NCBI GenBank assembly: GCA_021651055.1
Contig: JAJHOH010000001.1
Location: 372,001-436,000 of the forward strand
Length of the DNA: 64,000 nt
Source of the DNA: Candidatus Manganitrophus morganii
Lineage (GTDB): Bacteria > Nitrospirota > Nitrospiria > SBBL01 > Manganitrophaceae
Direction: 5' to 3'
This document shows, one piece after another, positions 16,605 to 25,422 of the stretch. Positions within the stretch are counted from its first letter, which is position 1. The number at the start of each line of letters is the position of its first letter. The notes under the pieces are model-generated. The model was not told the origin of the DNA. It ran no database searches and saw only the letters and a program-made list of their open reading frames with translations. The translations under genes and the position numbers were made by a program.

Positions 16605-17361
16605 AAGAAATCTTCCCACCCGCTTCCTCCACTGAGAAATCAACTTTTGATCCCATCGCTTGCTCACGGGTAAAGCGATATTTAATGAGCGTATAGAGCG
16701 CAATCATCCCGTCCCGAACGAACCGGAGTTTTTTTCCTTCGACATCGGTTCGCGGCTGATAGGAAATCGGAACCTCTCTGATCCGATAACCCCGCTTCAA
16801 GAGCTTGGCGGTCACTTCCGGGCAGAACTCAAAACCGGTGCACCGGAGGTCGAGACTTTTCAGGATGTCGGCCTTAAAGAGCTTATAAGCGGTCGCTTCA
16901 TCGGTCAGGCGGGCGTTGTAGAGAATGCGGATCAGAGGGGTGAGAATCCGCTGGGCCAGACGGCTTTTCCAGGGAATTCGATTGGCGGAATTGAGAAAGC
17001 GGGAGCCGTAGACCACCGAGGCTTGGCCGGAGAGGATCGGGGCGAGGAGGACGCCGTACTCCTTGGGATCGAGTTCCAGATCGGCGTCTTGGATGAGGAC
17101 AATCTCCCCGGTGACATACTTCAGGCCGATTCGGACCGCCCTCCCCTTCCCAAAATTTTTTTGCGAGCTGCAGACCGTGACGACGTCGGCGTGTTCCGAC
17201 TGTTCGTGCTTTAAGACTTCCGCCGTCCCATCGGTGGAGCCGTCGTCAACGACAATCACTTCCTTTTCGACGCAGGAGAGTTCGACCGACAAGACCTGTT
17301 CGATCACCTCGCCGACGGTTGATTCCTCATTATAGACAGGGATGATCACGGAGAGCTTCAT
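16579..17361 (-). CDS. family 2 glycosyltransferase, DPM1-like
   Basis: A 260-residue GT2 enzyme of the dolichol/polyprenyl-phosphate mannosyltransferase type. Motifs are LSVIIPVYNEE, VIVVDDGSTDGT, the metal-binding QDADLELDP (DAD) and a catalytic-loop region near TGFEFCPEVTAKL. It would transfer a sugar from a nucleotide sugar to a polyprenyl phosphate at the inner membrane. No C-terminal membrane helices are visible. The ATG at 17361 is preferred over the GTG at 17364. The 3' end overlaps the kinase gene on the other strand. Confidence 0.9.
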   Translation of the reverse strand: MKLSVIIPVYNEESTVGEVIEQVLSVELSCVEKEVIVVDDGSTDGTAEVLKHEQSEHADVVTVCSSQKNFGKGRAVRIGLKYVTGEIVLIQDADLELDPKEYGVLLAPILSGQASVVYGSRFLNSANRIPWKSRLAQRILTPLIRILYNARLTDEATAYKLFKADILKSLDLRCTGFEFCPEVTAKLLKRGYRIREVPISYQPRTDVEGKKLRFVRDGMIALYTLIKYRFTREQAMGSKVDFSVEEAGGKISFRESHRGR

Positions 17362-17517
17362 CACAATGGGAGTATACCTGAGGATATATTAATGGTCAAA
17401 ATGGAAGTAGTGACAGATAGGGTATCATCCGTCAGGACCATTGGAAACCTGATCGATTGACTTCCCTTCCCCACTTCATTATCCTTTCCTCAAGCATTCC
17501 AACCTGAGATAAACCCC

Positions 17518-18747
17518 ATGGATCCATCCGCTCCCCGCACCATCCTTCACGTCGATATGGACGCCTTCTTCGCCTCGGTCGAGCAGGCGCGCAATCCGGC
17601 GCTGCGGGGAAAGCCGATTGCGGTGACCGGCGCGGGGGAGCGGACGGTGATCCTCACCGCGTCGTATGAAGCGCGGGCCTTCGGCGTCCGGACCGGGATG
17701 AGAGTTCCGGAAGCGTATCGAAAGTGTCCCCAATTAATTCGCGTCCCGGCGAATAACGCCGCCTATGTCGCCGCCTGCAACCGGATGATGGAAATCCTTC
17801 GGCGGTACACGCCGGAGGTGGAGGTCTTCTCGATCGATGAAGCCTTCCTCGACATCACCGGCTCCCTCTCCCTCTTCAAAGGAGCGGAGCGGATCGGCCG
17901 GTTGATCAAAGCGGAGATTCAGAAAGAGCTTGGGCTCGCCTGCTCCGTCGGAATCGCTCCCAATAAGCTGATGGCCAAGCTCGCGTCCGGACTTCAGAAA
18001 CCGAACGGCCTGACCCTTCTGAAACCAGCTCTCATTCCGGCACTTCTCGAAGAGATTCCGATCGAAGAGCTTTGCGGAATCGGCCCGAAGTTAAAGTTAA
18101 AGTTGAACTCCATGGGAATCAAAATGTGCGGAGAGCTGGGCCGGATGCCGGTCTCGACGTTGAGGGGGGCCTTCGGCATCTGGGGGGAGCGGCTTTCAAT
18201 GATGGGGCGGGGGGAAGATCCGGGAGAGGTGGTGCCGGAAGAGATCCGGGCCGATCCGAAATCGATCGGCCACTCGATGACCCTTGCGCAAGATATCTCG
18301 GATCGGACGCAGCTTTCAGTTTTCCTCCTACAGCTCTCGGAAAAGGTCGGCCGCCGGCTGAGGCGGGGCGGCTGGGCCGGACGGGTCGTCGGCTTGACCC
18401 TCCGGAATCACGACTTCACCACCCACACCCATCAGCGCCGCCTCCCCTCCCCCGCCTGGGAGAGCCGGAGGATTTATGAGGCGGCGCAAGCCCTTTTCGA
18501 ATCGATCTCCCTTCCTCAACCGATTCGTTTGGTCGGCGTGAGCATGGCCGACCTGGTACCCAGGGGAACGCAAACCTCCCTCTTCCCGGAGGTGAATAAA
18601 TCGGAACAACTCTATGAAGCACTCGATCGGGTGAACGAGCGCTTCGGCGAATGGACCCTCACCTGGGGCAGCCTGATCGAGCGACAGAACCATAAAGGGG
18701 TCCTCTCCCCCGCCTGGCGGCCCGACGGGGTTCGGCGGTACCTCTAA
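17518..18747 (+). CDS. dinB: DNA polymerase IV
   Basis: A 409-residue Y-family polymerase for translesion synthesis. The catalytic acidic residues are in HVDMDAFFASVEQ (near residue 13) and FSIDEAFLDITG (near 105). The helix-hairpin-helix region (ELCGIGPKLKLKLNSMGI) and a little-finger domain follow. A beta-clamp-binding type motif, QTSLFPE, appears near residue 350. No clear LexA operator is seen upstream in the 150-base leader. Confidence 0.95.
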   Translation: MDPSAPRTILHVDMDAFFASVEQARNPALRGKPIAVTGAGERTVILTASYEARAFGVRTGMRVPEAYRKCPQLIRVPANNAAYVAACNRMMEILRRYTPEVEVFSIDEAFLDITGSLSLFKGAERIGRLIKAEIQKELGLACSVGIAPNKLMAKLASGLQKPNGLTLLKPALIPALLEEIPIEELCGIGPKLKLKLNSMGIKMCGELGRMPVSTLRGAFGIWGERLSMMGRGEDPGEVVPEEIRADPKSIGHSMTLAQDISDRTQLSVFLLQLSEKVGRRLRRGGWAGRVVGLTLRNHDFTTHTHQRRLPSPAWESRRIYEAAQALFESISLPQPIRLVGVSMADLVPRGTQTSLFPEVNKSEQLYEALDRVNERFGEWTLTWGSLIERQNHKGVLSPAWRPDGVRRYL

Positions 18748-18774
18748 TTGTCACTTGTCACGTTATTAATCATC

Positions 18775-18850
18775 TTGTCATGCTGAGCGTAGCCAAGCAT
18801 CCCCGTTCGTATCCTTTTCCGAAATAACGAGAGAGACTTCGCTTCCGCTC
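18775..18850. repeat. degenerate dispersed repeat (TGTCATGCTGAGCG type)
   Basis: TGTCATGCTGAGCGTAGCCAAGCATCC is followed about 35 bases later by GACTTCGCTTCCGCTCA, the two halves of a worn inverted repeat. A related worn copy lies at 41336-41409. Confidence 0.55.
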
Positions 18851-18889
18851 AAAATATAAAAAAGCACGCAAACCCGGCGCCTGCACTCA

Positions 18890-19513
18890 TTATCCGGTGC
18901 CGCTGGGAACGGCGGGTATTTTATTCGGGTCTTGATAAATCATCAAGTGGGCGTATGGCGTCCCCTCCCACATGATGTAAACGCCCCCCGGGTTTTCACC
19001 CGTCGGAAGACCGGTCGTCTCCGCATCGAACGGCCAGAGGAGCATCCAATGGGGCGGCTCATTCACCAATTTGGCCCCCTCCTCTTCTTGCAGCAGGATC
19101 TTTCCGTCCTTGTTCCAATGTTGTCCTCCATTGCCCATGTAGGCAATTCCGGGCGCTTTGTTTGCCGGCTGCGGTTCCCCCTTCAGAAGCGACGTTATAA
19201 ATTGCATCGCATTCGGATCGGCGCAGACCGGATCGGCCTTAGGAGTGCCCGGAAGATCGGCCAAACAGGTGAATTGGTTCGTCCCCTCTTTGACCGTCAT
19301 GAGGGTTCCATTTTGGTTAAGCGCCACGATGGCGGCATTTTTTGCAATCCGATCGGGAGCGGCGCTCATCGCAAGCCGGATCTGATCACTCTCTGAAAGT
19401 TTTGGGACCAGCCCTCCTTTATCTTCCGTCGTCCCTTCCTGCGCCGACACAAAAGAAATTCCGGCCAGCAGAAATAGACCGAGAAAAACTGCACCGTACA
19501 ATTTATATCGCAT
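18890..19513 (-). CDS. exported protein of unknown function
   Basis: A 207-residue protein with a clear signal peptide (MRYKLYGAVFLGLFLLAGISFVSAQ, cleavage likely after the second alanine near residue 24). The mature part contains SAAPDRIAKNAAIVALNQNGTLMTVKEG, a Cys pair (FTCLADLPG, DPVCADPNA) that could form a disulfide, and PHWMLLWPFDAETTGLPT. I recognise this as a conserved exported type but no function. The ATG at 19513 is fixed by GGAGG seven bases upstream. Confidence 0.75.
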   Translation of the reverse strand: MRYKLYGAVFLGLFLLAGISFVSAQEGTTEDKGGLVPKLSESDQIRLAMSAAPDRIAKNAAIVALNQNGTLMTVKEGTNQFTCLADLPGTPKADPVCADPNAMQFITSLLKGEPQPANKAPGIAYMGNGGQHWNKDGKILLQEEEGAKLVNEPPHWMLLWPFDAETTGLPTGENPGGVYIMWEGTPYAHLMIYQDPNKIPAVPSGTG

Positions 19514-19682
19514 CAATGTCCTCCTTTCATTTCGGGTTCTGTTGTCTATTTAAGCTCAGGCTAACATCGGTTGAAAGGAGCGGTCAATTCATCCAAGTGG
19601 ATAATGCTTCGAGATTGACACGGGGACAAAAGCTGGTAATCTTAAAACGATTTTCCGATGAGGATGGCTTTGGGGAGTGTCG

Positions 19683-20576
19683 ATGGAAGATGAGACAAAA
19701 ACACATACACTCAAAATAGAGAGAAGGCGGCTCGACCGGGTCCATTTCCATTTCCCCTGTCTGGTGGTCGTCGCCGGGCCCTCCCTTGGGGAAAAGTTCC
19801 CGCTCACCAAAGAGCGGACCATCATCGGCCGTCATCGGGAAGCGGAGGTCTGGATTAATGACGATTCAATGTCGCGCAAACATGCCGAGATCCTCTCAAA
19901 AGGGGGCCGCCTCATTCTTCGTGATCTGGGAAGTAAAAACGGGACCTATATCAACGACCACAAAATTCTGGAGATCGAGTTAAAGGATGGCGATCTGATC
20001 CGGACCGGAAATGCGACGTTGAAGTACCTGGGGCCGAACAATGTGGAGCAGTTTTATCTGGATGAACTCTCCGAGCGCGCCAAATGCGACGCGCTGACGG
20101 GGCTGTTCAATAAACAGACCTTCTACACCTGTCTGGAGAAGATCCTCCTGCGCTGCAAGGATCTCGGCGAGCCCCTCTCCGTCGCCATGATCGATCTCGA
20201 TTTTTTCAAAAGGATCAACGACCAGTGGGGGCACCCTGCGGGCGACGCTGTTTTAAAGGAGTTCGCGAACCTGATTAAACCGACGATCCGTCCGACCGAT
20301 CTTTTCGCCCGATGGGGCGGCGAAGAATTCGGCCTGATTCTCCCCCACACCGGATTGAAAGAGGCTCCGATTGCCACCGAACGGATTCGCAATCGGATCG
20401 CCAATCACTCGTTTCTCTTCGAAGGACAGCGGCTTCCGGTCACGATCAGCATCGGGGTCACCGAACGGATCGACGCCGATCAAACGATTGAACCGCTGAT
20501 CGCCCGCGCCGACAAAGCCCTCTACCAGGCAAAACGGGAAGGCCGAAACCGGACCTGCTGTCTCAGCGGCCCCTGA
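19683..20576 (+). CDS. FHA-GGDEF diguanylate cyclase
   Basis: A 297-residue cytosolic protein with an N-terminal FHA domain (RTIIGRHREAEVWINDDSMSRKHAEI, DLGSKNGTYIND), which binds phosphothreonine, and a C-terminal GGDEF domain (DALTGLFNKQTF, RWGGEEFGLIL). The active-site loop is GGEEF, compatible with c-di-GMP synthesis. RPTD five residues before it is an intact product-inhibition I-site. So c-di-GMP output is likely gated by Ser/Thr phosphorylation. The ATG at 19683 has GGGGAG upstream. No Ser/Thr kinase is nearby. Confidence 0.92.
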   Translation: MEDETKTHTLKIERRRLDRVHFHFPCLVVVAGPSLGEKFPLTKERTIIGRHREAEVWINDDSMSRKHAEILSKGGRLILRDLGSKNGTYINDHKILEIELKDGDLIRTGNATLKYLGPNNVEQFYLDELSERAKCDALTGLFNKQTFYTCLEKILLRCKDLGEPLSVAMIDLDFFKRINDQWGHPAGDAVLKEFANLIKPTIRPTDLFARWGGEEFGLILPHTGLKEAPIATERIRNRIANHSFLFEGQRLPVTISIGVTERIDADQTIEPLIARADKALYQAKREGRNRTCCLSGP

Positions 20577-20581
20577 CCGAC

Positions 20582-21520
20582 TCAGTCGGCGGCCCGCGCC
20601 TCGTCATCTACTCTGAACCGGTAAACGAACGGAACGGAACGCTCCACCACCAGCGTCTTAAACCTCAAATCATAAACCAAAACGTCGGCCGGCACATCTG
20701 CGGACCCTCCCTCCACCTCTTCATCTATTTGCCAGACCGGCGCCTTGAAGAACCACTCAATCCGGCGGGCCAACGGGGTGGCCCGAGCTTTCTCGACCCG
20801 CGGGTCGCCGGTCTCGGTCACCACCTGATCGCGCTCCTCCTTTTCCCCGGAGAAGAGGTGAAGCAAATAGACCCGGTAGAGATTCCCCTCCCGCCACACC
20901 CCGCGCCACCGATGGGGTCCGAGCGGCTCCGGGAAGACATAGCTGAAATCGGCCGGCTGTGTCGATCCCTCTTTTAAGAGCCGCTCGGCCTGCATCCGGC
21001 TGAAGACACAAAGAAGAACATACACCGCCACCAGGGCGACCGCTCCGCGCGACAGGGGAACAAGCGACTCCCGCATCGATGGAATCCGGGAGAGGAATAA
21101 AGGGGCGGCGAGCAATCCGGTCAGGATCAGATCGATGATGAAGATAATTCCAAGCTCCGGCCGCCAATCGCTGAATGGCCAGAGGAGGACCACGCCGAAA
21201 GAGTTCACCAGATCAAAGAAGAGGTGAACCAATGCGCCGATGGAAGTAAGACCGATCAGCGTCCCCCAGCGAAGATGCGGATAATAACGGCGAAAAATAA
21301 AGCTGAGCGCCAGTATCCAGATTGGAAGGAGAAAGAGGGAATGGCCGAAGGTCCGCCGCATCAGGACGGCGGTCGGATCTCCGGTCAGCATGACGGCGCC
21401 GTCGATGTCGGGAAGGTTGGAGGCAAGGGCAAGAATCGGGACGGCGGCCTTTCCGATCCGCTTCCGAAAAAAAGCGTTCGCGATTCCGACGCCGACCAGA
21501 GTATGTGTCACGGGATCCAC
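20582..21520 (-). CDS. membrane-bound metal-dependent hydrolase family (DUF457/YdjM-like)
   Basis: A 312-residue protein starting MDPVTHTLVGVGIAN, with SNLPDIDG and RTFGHSLFLLP, the His/Asp pattern of the DUF457/YdjM family. About five hydrophobic helices lie in residues 1-170, followed by a soluble C-terminal domain of about 130 residues. The reaction is not established for the family. It is 51 bases downstream of the zinc-ribbon gene and may share its operon. It ends 5 bases from the convergent GGDEF gene. Confidence 0.82.
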   Translation of the reverse strand: MDPVTHTLVGVGIANAFFRKRIGKAAVPILALASNLPDIDGAVMLTGDPTAVLMRRTFGHSLFLLPIWILALSFIFRRYYPHLRWGTLIGLTSIGALVHLFFDLVNSFGVVLLWPFSDWRPELGIIFIIDLILTGLLAAPLFLSRIPSMRESLVPLSRGAVALVAVYVLLCVFSRMQAERLLKEGSTQPADFSYVFPEPLGPHRWRGVWREGNLYRVYLLHLFSGEKEERDQVVTETGDPRVEKARATPLARRIEWFFKAPVWQIDEEVEGGSADVPADVLVYDLRFKTLVVERSVPFVYRFRVDDEARAAD

Positions 21521-21571
21521 GGCGGGATTATATCATTCGGCTCCGCGGTGGACAATCCCCGACGGATGAAA

Positions 21572-23077
21572 TCAGACGAAAAGATTTTGGGGAAGACTTA
21601 TCCCCGTAAACGGATCCCGCAGGGCATTCCCCTCTACCTGGAACGGAAACCAGATCAGCGTGGCACGCCGAACGAAGAATGGCTTTTCCTCCGGCGTTTT
21701 CATCTCCTGCGTCCCCCGCATTCCAGCCCAGGTAAACCGGGCAAGGGAAGCCGCGTCTTCCGAATCGTAGCACCCCCCCTGGGAAGGAACGAACGGCGCC
21801 GTTGAAACCGTGTAGACAGGCTGTGCCTTGGAGAGCCGTTTGGCCAAATCGCCGAGGAGCTTCAAGCGGCGATAACGGAACGCCGGGAGAAAGAAGCGGG
21901 CGGGGGGATTCCCCTCCACCTCCGCCTGAAGCACCCAAAAGGGAAGGTAATGAGAGGCGGCTACTCCATCAGGCAGAGCGGCAACCTGATAATCAATCGG
22001 GGAAAGGGCGCTTCCCTCGATCTGCCATCCTCGGGCACAGGAGGTGCAAAAGAAGAGAATATCCTCTGAATCAAACGGAAGATCCCATCCGCAATTCGGA
22101 CAGGTGAGGGGTCGAAAGCCGACCGTCGTGGCCTCACCCGACGCGGGACGGCCCAAAAATTCGAGAAGAGAGATCGGGGCATCCGAATGAATCGCCCGCT
22201 CGGAGACGGCATCAAGAAAAACCAACCGGTCTTCTCCCTGGCGTTGCACCCGGATCACCCAGAAAGGAAAATAGATCAGCGATAAAACCCGGCCGAGAAC
22301 CTGACGATAGAGAACATTCTCCGGTTCGGCCTTCCTCATTCCCTGACGGAGCGCCTCCTCGGAGGAAAGCGTCACCCCCACGATCGTCCCCTGCTCCTCC
22401 AGGACCTCTTTCCGGAACAGCTCCAGCCTGAGAACAGCCGCCCGGACACCGAGCGAATAAGCTCCCCATCCCTTTAAGTCGCAGGCGATAAAATTCTTTT
22501 CAACATACCGATCCCGAAATGTCATCTCCTCTTCTTCGGAGGCCGGCGCCGCCCCTTTTCGCCGCAGATCCACAACCGGTTGCTTGCGCTCGATCGGTCC
22601 CGTCGGTTTCGATTCATCGGGCTCAGAAAGGGGTTCATCCTCTCCCCGATATATTTTCTTTCCAATTTCCCAGAGATCTCCCAGGAAATCGGAGGCCGCT
22701 TGAAGCGTCATCGTCAGATCGGCCTGCGGAGGGTCGGGAGAAAACGCCGAAAGATCGATCGGCTCGATCTTCGGTTTTGGAGCCGATTTCTCCCAGAGAA
22801 AATCGTGGCCGATCAGCCGATAATAGGGAATAAAGTAGAGACGCGGCTCGATGACCCGGCATTCAACCCCTTCTTCCTTTAGAGCCAGGAGCGCTTTTGC
22901 CACCGCGCGATGGACATCAAGCTTGGGGGAGATAAAATAGCTGAGGAGCTGTTTTCGGCCGGTGACGAGGAGGCGGGAGCGGCAGTGGCCGCATTGAATC
23001 GCGTGACTCCCCTCCGTAAAATCAAGAGGCGCCCCGCAGGTGGGACATCCGGTGGAAACGGTCAGCCGGCTGTTCAT
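21572..23077 (-). CDS. zinc-ribbon protein of unknown function
   Basis: A 501-residue protein with two zinc ribbons: CPTCG...CGHC at residues about 11-33 and CPNCG...CTSC near 330-350. Between them is a repeated pattern of beta-rich segments containing YFIPYYRLIGHDF, LIYFPFWVIRVQR and YLPFWVLQAEVEG, which look like three copies of a YxPFW motif. I see no catalytic motif and no signal peptide. It follows the SPFH gene by 25 bases. It is plausibly a partner or scaffold of the SPFH protein. Confidence 0.75.
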   Translation of the reverse strand: MNSRLTVSTGCPTCGAPLDFTEGSHAIQCGHCRSRLLVTGRKQLLSYFISPKLDVHRAVAKALLALKEEGVECRVIEPRLYFIPYYRLIGHDFLWEKSAPKPKIEPIDLSAFSPDPPQADLTMTLQAASDFLGDLWEIGKKIYRGEDEPLSEPDESKPTGPIERKQPVVDLRRKGAAPASEEEEMTFRDRYVEKNFIACDLKGWGAYSLGVRAAVLRLELFRKEVLEEQGTIVGVTLSSEEALRQGMRKAEPENVLYRQVLGRVLSLIYFPFWVIRVQRQGEDRLVFLDAVSERAIHSDAPISLLEFLGRPASGEATTVGFRPLTCPNCGWDLPFDSEDILFFCTSCARGWQIEGSALSPIDYQVAALPDGVAASHYLPFWVLQAEVEGNPPARFFLPAFRYRRLKLLGDLAKRLSKAQPVYTVSTAPFVPSQGGCYDSEDAASLARFTWAGMRGTQEMKTPEEKPFFVRRATLIWFPFQVEGNALRDPFTGISLPQNLFV

Positions 23078-23102
23078 CGATCCTAGGCGGGATGGGGAGA
23101 GG

Positions 23103-24248
23103 TCATGATTTCGCCGGCGCGGGAATCGGCTCGCCGCAGTTGAAGCAGAATTTCGTTCCGGGCGGGAGCTTCGTCTTGCACTGTTTACACTGCAATTTAC
23201 TCTTCAGATCGACCCCGCAGGCGGGGCAGAATTTGGCGTTGGCGGTAATGTTTTTATTGCATTGAGGACATTTCTTGATCACCACCATCTGATGGCCGCA
23301 GTGGGCGCAAAACCGGCTGTCGAGATTCACTTCGCCATGACACTCCGGACAATGAACCGTCCCCTTGGAGGAGATCTCCGGAGCGATCCCCTCTTTCCCA
23401 AGGGTTTGATAGAGCATGCCGGGAATCATCATCCCAATACCGGCGCCCATCCCCGCGCCAAGTCCCAGTCCCATCCCGGGCGCCCCTCCTCCGGAGGTCG
23501 CCGCATCCCCCATCGCCTTTGCCGCTTTGTACTTCATAAATTTTTCGATGTCGCCGACGGCGGCCATTCCGGCCCGCTCGTCGATCATCTTCTGGACCTC
23601 TTCGGGAGGGGTGATCCGATTGATATAGAAATCGACCAGCTCGGTTCCGTATTTCCGGAAATCCTCTGTCAGACGGGTCTTCACCGCCACCCCCATTTCA
23701 TCGTAATACTTGGGAAGGTGGATCAGGCTATCGACCATCTCTCCGAGAAAATCGTTCAGACGCGAGACGATCACCTCGCGCAGATAATCTTCGATATGGG
23801 TCGTTTGGAAAGAGCCTTGGGTGCCGACCAGGGTGTTCACAAAAAGAAGCGGCTGCGTCACCTGCATCGTAAAAGCGCCGAAGGCGCGCAAGCGAATCAG
23901 CCCCAGCTCGCTGTCTTTGAACGCCACCGGATCTTTGGTTCCCCATCGCATGTTCGTGAAGATCTTCTGGCTGACAAAGTAGACCTCCGCCCGGAAGGGG
24001 CTCTTGAATCCCCAGGGGAGCGAGAGGACTTTGGTCAGGATCGGAAGATTCATCGTCGAGAGGGTGTGCCGTCCCGGGCCGAGGATATCGAGCCCCTTCC
24101 CGTCTCGAACGAAGATCGCCGCCTGATTTTCCCGGACGACCAGCTGCGCGCCGAATTTGATCTCCGCCGACCCCTGCTTCGGATAACGATGGACAATCTC
24201 CGATCCGGTCTGATCCAACCACTCGATCACTTCCATGAATTGAGACAT
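23103..24248 (-). CDS. SPFH-domain protein with three C-terminal zinc ribbons
   Basis: A 381-residue protein of the COG4260/YdjI-like group. Residues about 25-250 form an SPFH (band 7) domain (AAIFVRDGKGLDILGPGRHTL, AFGAFTMQV). A glycine/methionine-rich hydrophobic linker (GMGLGLGAGMGAGIGMMIPGM) follows, then three CxxC-pair zinc ribbons: CPEC/CAHC, CPQC/CPAC and CKQC/CFNC. No transmembrane helix is seen at the N-terminus. SPFH proteins oligomerise at membranes. RBS TAGGAGG overlaps the stop codon of the preceding gene, so translation is probably coupled. Confidence 0.87.
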   Translation of the reverse strand: MSQFMEVIEWLDQTGSEIVHRYPKQGSAEIKFGAQLVVRENQAAIFVRDGKGLDILGPGRHTLSTMNLPILTKVLSLPWGFKSPFRAEVYFVSQKIFTNMRWGTKDPVAFKDSELGLIRLRAFGAFTMQVTQPLLFVNTLVGTQGSFQTTHIEDYLREVIVSRLNDFLGEMVDSLIHLPKYYDEMGVAVKTRLTEDFRKYGTELVDFYINRITPPEEVQKMIDERAGMAAVGDIEKFMKYKAAKAMGDAATSGGGAPGMGLGLGAGMGAGIGMMIPGMLYQTLGKEGIAPEISSKGTVHCPECHGEVNLDSRFCAHCGHQMVVIKKCPQCNKNITANAKFCPACGVDLKSKLQCKQCKTKLPPGTKFCFNCGEPIPAPAKS

Positions 24249-24257
24249 CATCGCCTC

Positions 24258-24752
24258 CTAATGGATCGTGTAGAGATTGCAGCGGGTTGAGAAGATCTTC
24301 TCCAACCCGTCCAGGGCCTCATCAAAGGCATGGATCGCTTCTTTGAGCGCGGAGAGATCATCGACAATCTCCTCCAACGCATGGACCCGCTCTTGTATCG
24401 CCTGAACTTCATCAAACAGTGTGAGATCAAACGCATAGAGCTGTTCCAGCTTTTCCCGATCGACCGGAAATGGGTCGAAGAACCCACGGTAACCTTGGCC
24501 GGCATATCTCATCACGTTACTTAACTTATCCATTTTTGCCGTCAGGTAATCGAGCGCGGGGAGAAAGGAAAGCTCTTTTTTCTCTATCAATCGCCGTTTG
24601 ATCCCTTCAATGTCACGTTCCCCTTCCCTAAGATCCTCGGCAAGGCGTACGCGAATCATTCGATCGGTCTCCCGCAGGTCCTCCATATTTTGATATCCGG
24701 CGACGCCGGGAACAACCCTCGCAAAGCGCTTCAGATGCTGTGCCAGCTTCAT
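24258..24752 (-). CDS. helical coiled-coil protein of unknown function
   Basis: A 164-residue, nearly all-helical protein (MKLAQHLKRFARVVPGVAGYQ, DLREGERDIEGIKRRLIEKK, VHALEEIVDDLSALKEAIHAFDEALDGL). It has no signal peptide or membrane helix. The ATG at 24752 is chosen over an open extension to 24839 because the extension is basic and unconserved in look. It is the first gene of the unit with the SPFH protein, six bases upstream of it. By position it may act like PspA-type partners of SPFH proteins, but no PspA motif is visible. Confidence 0.7.
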   Translation of the reverse strand: MKLAQHLKRFARVVPGVAGYQNMEDLRETDRMIRVRLAEDLREGERDIEGIKRRLIEKKELSFLPALDYLTAKMDKLSNVMRYAGQGYRGFFDPFPVDREKLEQLYAFDLTLFDEVQAIQERVHALEEIVDDLSALKEAIHAFDEALDGLEKIFSTRCNLYTIH

Positions 24753-24929
24753 CTTGCTTCTCTCGTTTTGTCGTGCGATTTTCGTCCGGAGTGGGACGGC
24801 CTGAGGTGAGGAAGGCCGGTGAATCGAGGCCTTCTTCATGCCGTCCGAGTATTATGATGAAAGGGTACCAGATGTTTCGGGTCTGTCAAGGTCAGTGCCG
24901 ATTCGGTTGGGGATCGGGCCGTTGAAAAC

Positions 24930-25283
24930 CTAACCTTTCTCCTTAATAACGGTTTGCGGATCGCTCCCGATCGCGAAGCCCTCCTCTACTTTTCCTTCCA
25001 CCCTGATCTGCTCTCCCTTTCGTGGAAGCGGCTTTGAGGTGACCACCCTGATTTCACCGGTTTTATCTTTCACAATAAAGTATTTATAAAGAACCAAAGA
25101 GAAGGCCTCCTTGACCTCTCCGGAGACCTGGACTGTTTTGCCGACCCATTCGCGCGGATGGCCTTGGATCTCCGAAATGGGGACGGGGATCGCTTTCTCT
25201 TTCCGAATTGAGGCACATCCGAACCCTGAGAAAAGGATGATCACCAGCGTGATCAGCAGCCAACCTGAATTAATCTTCTTCAT
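24930..25283 (-). CDS. small OB-fold-like lipoprotein
   Basis: A 117-residue protein with a lipoprotein signal: MKKINSGWLLITLVIILFSGFGCAS, with Cys near residue 23. The mature part (VGKTVQVSGEVKEAF, YFIVKDKTGEIRVVTSK, RVEGKVEEG) has the beta pattern of an OB-fold (BOF/tRNA-anticodon-like) domain. The ATG at 25283 has GGAGG upstream. Function unknown; it would sit in the periplasm anchored to a membrane. Confidence 0.8.
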   Translation of the reverse strand: MKKINSGWLLITLVIILFSGFGCASIRKEKAIPVPISEIQGHPREWVGKTVQVSGEVKEAFSLVLYKYFIVKDKTGEIRVVTSKPLPRKGEQIRVEGKVEEGFAIGSDPQTVIKEKG

Positions 25284-25358
25284 CGTTCTTCCTCCAATCA
25301 TTCCCTTTTAATATTTTAGGCTAATTCCGGAATGGATCACAAGGGAGGCGGAGTCACC

Positions 25359-25387
25359 TTCAAAATATCCCCTTGATCTGATATAGT
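25359..25387 (+). promoter_or_regulatory. candidate promoter of the alpha/beta hydrolase gene
   Basis: TTCAAA (25359-25364), 17 bases, then TATAGT (25382-25387) with TGA before it, i.e. an extended -10. The start codon is 36 bases downstream. Confidence 0.5.
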
Positions 25388-25422
25388 TCCGGAAAAGAAC
25401 AACTCACCTGGTCAACGACGCC

